Made by a program: the position numbers and the translations under genes. The notes under the pieces were generated by a model. That model was not told the origin of the DNA. It saw only the letters and a program-made list of their open reading frames with translations, and ran no database searches. From NCBI GenBank assembly GCA_026990035.1, contig JALSIM010000032.1, positions 1 to 64,000 on the forward strand: a stretch of 64,000 nt of DNA. The letters run 5' to 3'. This document shows positions 61,343 through 64,000 of this stretch, piece by piece. Every line of letters starts with the position of its first letter. The first letter of the stretch is position 1. Source of the DNA: Alphaproteobacteria bacterium (GTDB lineage Bacteria; Pseudomonadota; Alphaproteobacteria; Geminicoccales; Geminicoccaceae).

Positions 61343-62479
61343 TTGACCAGGCTGGGTGGTGAGGGCGCGACCGGCTCCGGCGACACGGCGACGGCCGTCA
61401 TGGCGCGGCAACGGCGGCCGGCGGCGGAAACGGCCTCCGAGACGGCGTTCGATGCCGGCGAACCGGTGTCCGGCGGCCGGGCGGCGGCGGTATCGGCGGC
61501 TGCGGATCCGGAAGCCGAGACGGCCGCCCGCCTGCGTCGGCGCGCTCTTCGCCGGCGCCTGCTTTCCATCGCCATCGGCGGCGCGCTGCTTCTGTTCGCC
61601 GTCTGGGTTCTCCAGCGCTGGGCGGCGCATGTCACCCTCGAGGAGCTGTTGCGGGAAATGGAGGAGATCGGCCCGACCCAGGTCGGTCTCGCGGTCACCT
61701 TCACGGCCCTGAGCTTCGTCGCCCTGATCGGCTACGAGTTCTACGCCGTGCAGTTCACGCGGCGCCGCCTGCCGATGCCGCTGGTGGCCCTCTACTCCTT
61801 CATCACCCAGGGGATCGCCCACGCCACCGGCTTCGCCATCCTGGTGGGCGCCACCGTCCGTTACAAGCTCTACAGCGCGCGCGGCTTCGATCTGATCGAC
61901 GTCGCCAAAATCCAGATCTATTTCACCACCGCCTTCGGCCTCGCCGTCTTCACCTTGGGGGGGCTCGCACTGCTGCTCGATCCCGGCCCCCTGGCCGCGG
62001 CCACCGACATCGCCACCTTCTGGTGGCGGCTCGCCGGAACCGTCCTGCTCGCGGCGGTGGCCGGCGTGGTGCTGGTCGGGGCCGTCATGCATCGGCGTTT
62101 CCGGCTGTTCGGCCATCTCGTCGATCTGCCGGGGTTTTCCGCGACCGTGGTGCTGATTTTGCTCGGGGTCGGGGACCTGCTCGGGATCGCCGCCGCCCTC
62201 CACGTACTGCTGCCGGCCGATCTCCATCTCGGCTTCTTCCAGACCCTCAACATCTTCGTCGCCGCCCTGGCCCTGGGTCTCGTCAGCAACGTGCCGGGCA
62301 GTCTCGGCGTGTTCGAAGGGGCCGTGGTGCTGCTGATCGGGCCGCCGCCGAGCCTCGCCGCGCCGCTGATCAGCTCGCTCATCATGTTCCGCGCGGTCTA
62401 CTACATGCTGCCGCTGCTGCTGGCGATCCTGAGCTTCGGTGCCGTCGAACTGCTGCGCCTGCGCCACCGGCGGAGCTGA
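61343..62479 (+). CDS. Flippase-like membrane protein (UPF0104/lysylphosphatidylglycerol synthase TM region)
   Basis: A 378-residue protein from a TTG at 61343 backed by GGAGAG. After a hydrophilic Ala-rich N-terminal region (about 70 residues) come eight or so membrane segments. GYEFYAVQFT, GIAHATGFAILVGATVRYKLYSARG, and NVPGSLGVFEGAVVLLIGP are family blocks. Relatives are the lipid flippase half of MprF and YbhN. There is no lysyl-transferase domain, so a lipid-handling role is likely but the lipid is unknown. Confidence 0.87.
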   Translation: MTRLGGEGATGSGDTATAVMARQRRPAAETASETAFDAGEPVSGGRAAAVSAAADPEAETAARLRRRALRRRLLSIAIGGALLLFAVWVLQRWAAHVTLEELLREMEEIGPTQVGLAVTFTALSFVALIGYEFYAVQFTRRRLPMPLVALYSFITQGIAHATGFAILVGATVRYKLYSARGFDLIDVAKIQIYFTTAFGLAVFTLGGLALLLDPGPLAAATDIATFWWRLAGTVLLAAVAGVVLVGAVMHRRFRLFGHLVDLPGFSATVVLILLGVGDLLGIAAALHVLLPADLHLGFFQTLNIFVAALALGLVSNVPGSLGVFEGAVVLLIGPPPSLAAPLISSLIMFRAVYYMLPLLLAILSFGAVELLRLRHRRS

Positions 62480-62504
62480 ACCGCGGTACGGCCGATCGGA
62501 ACGG

Positions 62505-64000
62505 TCAGGCGAGCAGGGCGCCGACCCGTTCCAGCAGCCGCCAGAGCCGGTGCGGGGTCGCCGGCATGTCCACATGATGGATGCCGTAGCCGGCGAGGGC
62601 GTCGACGACGGCGTTGATCACCGCCGGCGGCGCGCCGATCGCTCCCGCCTCGCCGGCCCCCTTCACGCCGAGGGGATTGGTCCGGCAGGGGATCACCACC
62701 CAGTCGAAATCGAAGGCGGGCAGATCGTCGGCCCGGGGCAGGACGTAATCCATCAGCGAGCCCGAGAGGAGCTGACCGCTCTCCGGATCGTAGACCGTCC
62801 GCTCCAGCAGCGCCTGACCGATCCCCTGGGCGAGACCGCCGTGAACCTGGCCCGCGAGCAGGGCCGGGTTCACCACCACGCCGAAATCGTCCACGACGGT
62901 GTAGCGTTCGATCCGCGGGACGCCCGTCGCGCGGTCGATCGACAATTCGCAGACGTGACAGCCGTTGGGGAAGGTCGGGGCTTCGGGCTGGAAACTGTCG
63001 CTCTCCTCCAGACCGCCGGCCGCCGCCGCCACCTCGACCAGCGAGAGGCGACGATCGGTGCCGAGGATGAAGAAACTCCCCTCGGCGAAGCCGATGTCGG
63101 TGGTCGCCGCCTCCAGCATCTCGGCGGCCCGTTCCCGCGCCCGGGCGACCAGGCGCTCGCCGGCCCGCAGGACGGCGGCGCCGCCGATGGGGATCGACCG
63201 CGAGCCACCGGTGCCGCGGCCGCTGGCGACGAGATCGGTATCGCCCTGGACGACTTCGATGTCGGCGAAGGGCAGGCCGAGCCGGTCGGCGACGATCTGG
63301 GCGTAGGCCGTCTCGTGGCCCTGGCCGTTGTTCTGGGTGCCGATGTAGAGCCGCAGCCGACCGTCCGGCCGGAGCTCGAGGCGGGCCTCTTCCGGCGAGC
63401 CGCCGGCACAGCGCTCGATGTAGTAGGCGACACCGAGCCCGAGCAGCCGGCCCGCCGCGGCCGCCGCCTGCCGCCGCCCGGCGAAGCCGGCGACATCGGC
63501 GCGGGCGAGGGCGGCGTCGAGAAGGCGCGGAAAATCGCCCGAATCGTATGTGTAGCCGAGCGCGGTGCGATAGGGCATCGCCGCGGGCGGAACGAAGTTG
63601 CGGCGGCGGAAGGCGATCGGGTCGCAACCGAGTTCGCGGGCGGCGAAATCGACCGCCCGCTCGACCGCATAGGCCGCCTCGGGACGCCCGGCACCCCGAT
63701 AGGCATCGACCGGCGCCGTGTTGGTGAACACGCAGCGCACCCGGTAGTGGGCCGCCTCGAAACGATAGACCCCGGTGTACATGTAGGCGCCGCATTCGGT
63801 CGGGATGAAGGGCCCCACCTGCGACAGATAGGCGCCGAGGTTGGCGATCGCGGAGGCGCGGATGGCGGTCATCCGGCCGTCTGCGTCGACGGCGATGGAA
63901 ACGGTGGTCACATGGTCGCGGCCGTGGGTGTCGGCGAGGAAGGATTCGGTCCGTTCCGCCACCCATCTGACCGGTCGCCGGAGAATCCGGGCGGCGTGGA
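62505..64000 (-). CDS. Molybdenum hydroxylase large subunit (CoxL-like, form II), C-terminal part
   Basis: The reading frame runs off the right edge (HAARILRRPVRWVAERTESF at the break), leaving about 497 C-terminal residues of a protein usually near 780. AYRGAGRPEA is the form II CoxL-type active-site motif (form I has AYRCSFR), GTQNNGQGHETAYAQIVAD binds the molybdopterin, and KGAGEAGAIGAPP has the catalytic Glu. It would work with a FAD and a [2Fe-2S] subunit that should lie to the right. Substrate unknown; CO is unlikely for form II. Confidence 0.93.
   Translation of the reverse strand, partial: HAARILRRPVRWVAERTESFLADTHGRDHVTTVSIAVDADGRMTAIRASAIANLGAYLSQVGPFIPTECGAYMYTGVYRFEAAHYRVRCVFTNTAPVDAYRGAGRPEAAYAVERAVDFAARELGCDPIAFRRRNFVPPAAMPYRTALGYTYDSGDFPRLLDAALARADVAGFAGRRQAAAAAGRLLGLGVAYYIERCAGGSPEEARLELRPDGRLRLYIGTQNNGQGHETAYAQIVADRLGLPFADIEVVQGDTDLVASGRGTGGSRSIPIGGAAVLRAGERLVARARERAAEMLEAATTDIGFAEGSFFILGTDRRLSLVEVAAAAGGLEESDSFQPEAPTFPNGCHVCELSIDRATGVPRIERYTVVDDFGVVVNPALLAGQVHGGLAQGIGQALLERTVYDPESGQLLSGSLMDYVLPRADDLPAFDFDWVVIPCRTNPLGVKGAGEAGAIGAPPAVINAVVDALAGYGIHHVDMPATPHRLWRLLERVGALLA

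Overview
The window is a single chromosomal stretch of a very GC-rich (roughly 70 % by eye) Gram-negative bacterium, most likely an alphaproteobacterium outside the Rhizobiales (Rhodospirillales-like). Pointers are the flagellar block fliL-fliM-DUF6468-motE, CtrA-type TTAA motifs and a sigma-54 promoter near motility and signalling genes, an ECF sigma/ChrR pair, an ELM1-family protein beside a lipid A type acyltransferase, standalone BioY, CcoS and a PaaE-type reductase. No insertion sequence, prophage, CRISPR array or plasmid function was seen. Genes are densely packed with many ATGA/GTGA start-stop overlaps.

Layout. 1-7958: an acyl-CoA catabolic cluster with two class III CoA transferases, an SDR, an acyl-CoA synthetase, a pair of acyl-CoA dehydrogenases and a crotonase; substrate unknown. 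7969-14546: an eight-gene minus-strand operon coding a succinate dehydrogenase/fumarate reductase-like complex, a two-subunit fumarase/tartrate dehydratase, a nitroreductase and an AEC carrier, behind a promoter with a perfect TTGACA box. 14787-21639: PLP decarboxylase, threonylcarbamoyl-AMP synthase, BioY, purD, argC and threonine dehydratase. 21771-23677: a membrane-tethered degenerate receiver, then an ECF sigma factor with its ChrR-type anti-sigma factor. 23693-30466: esterase, gluQ, lipoprotein hydrolase, hslVU, an M20 peptidase and a hydratase.

30476-36894: two divergent flagellar operons (fliL-fliM-DUF6468-motE leftward, flgF-flgG-flgA-flgH rightward) around a 233-base control region with a good sigma-54 promoter. 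37040-46011: putA, glyoxalase I, a membrane protein, a PaaE-like reductase, ccoS lying antisense inside a DUF123 gene, a lipoprotein, a Ppx/GppA phosphatase and rlmE. 46013-47158: a response regulator with a ruined GGDEF motif behind an exact TTAA-N7-TTAA site, then tRNA-Ala(CGC).

47242-51429: a four-gene operon of single-domain response regulator, TPR/YaiO-type outer-membrane barrel protein, membrane-anchored HEAT-repeat protein and membrane glycosyltransferase 2. It looks like a compact polysaccharide synthesis and export system and is the best candidate here for an under-described system. 51597-64000: fructosamine-kinase/LMW-phosphatase pair, Hyi-type isomerase, acyltransferase/ELM1 pair, DUF1028-RidA-flavin oxidoreductase group, an acyl-CoA ligase, a flippase-like membrane protein and the C-terminal part of a CoxL-type molybdenum hydroxylase running off the window.

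Functions were assigned by reading motifs and recalling family features; no database search was run. Start codons were chosen by Shine-Dalgarno match, overlap with the upstream gene and the usual family N-terminus.
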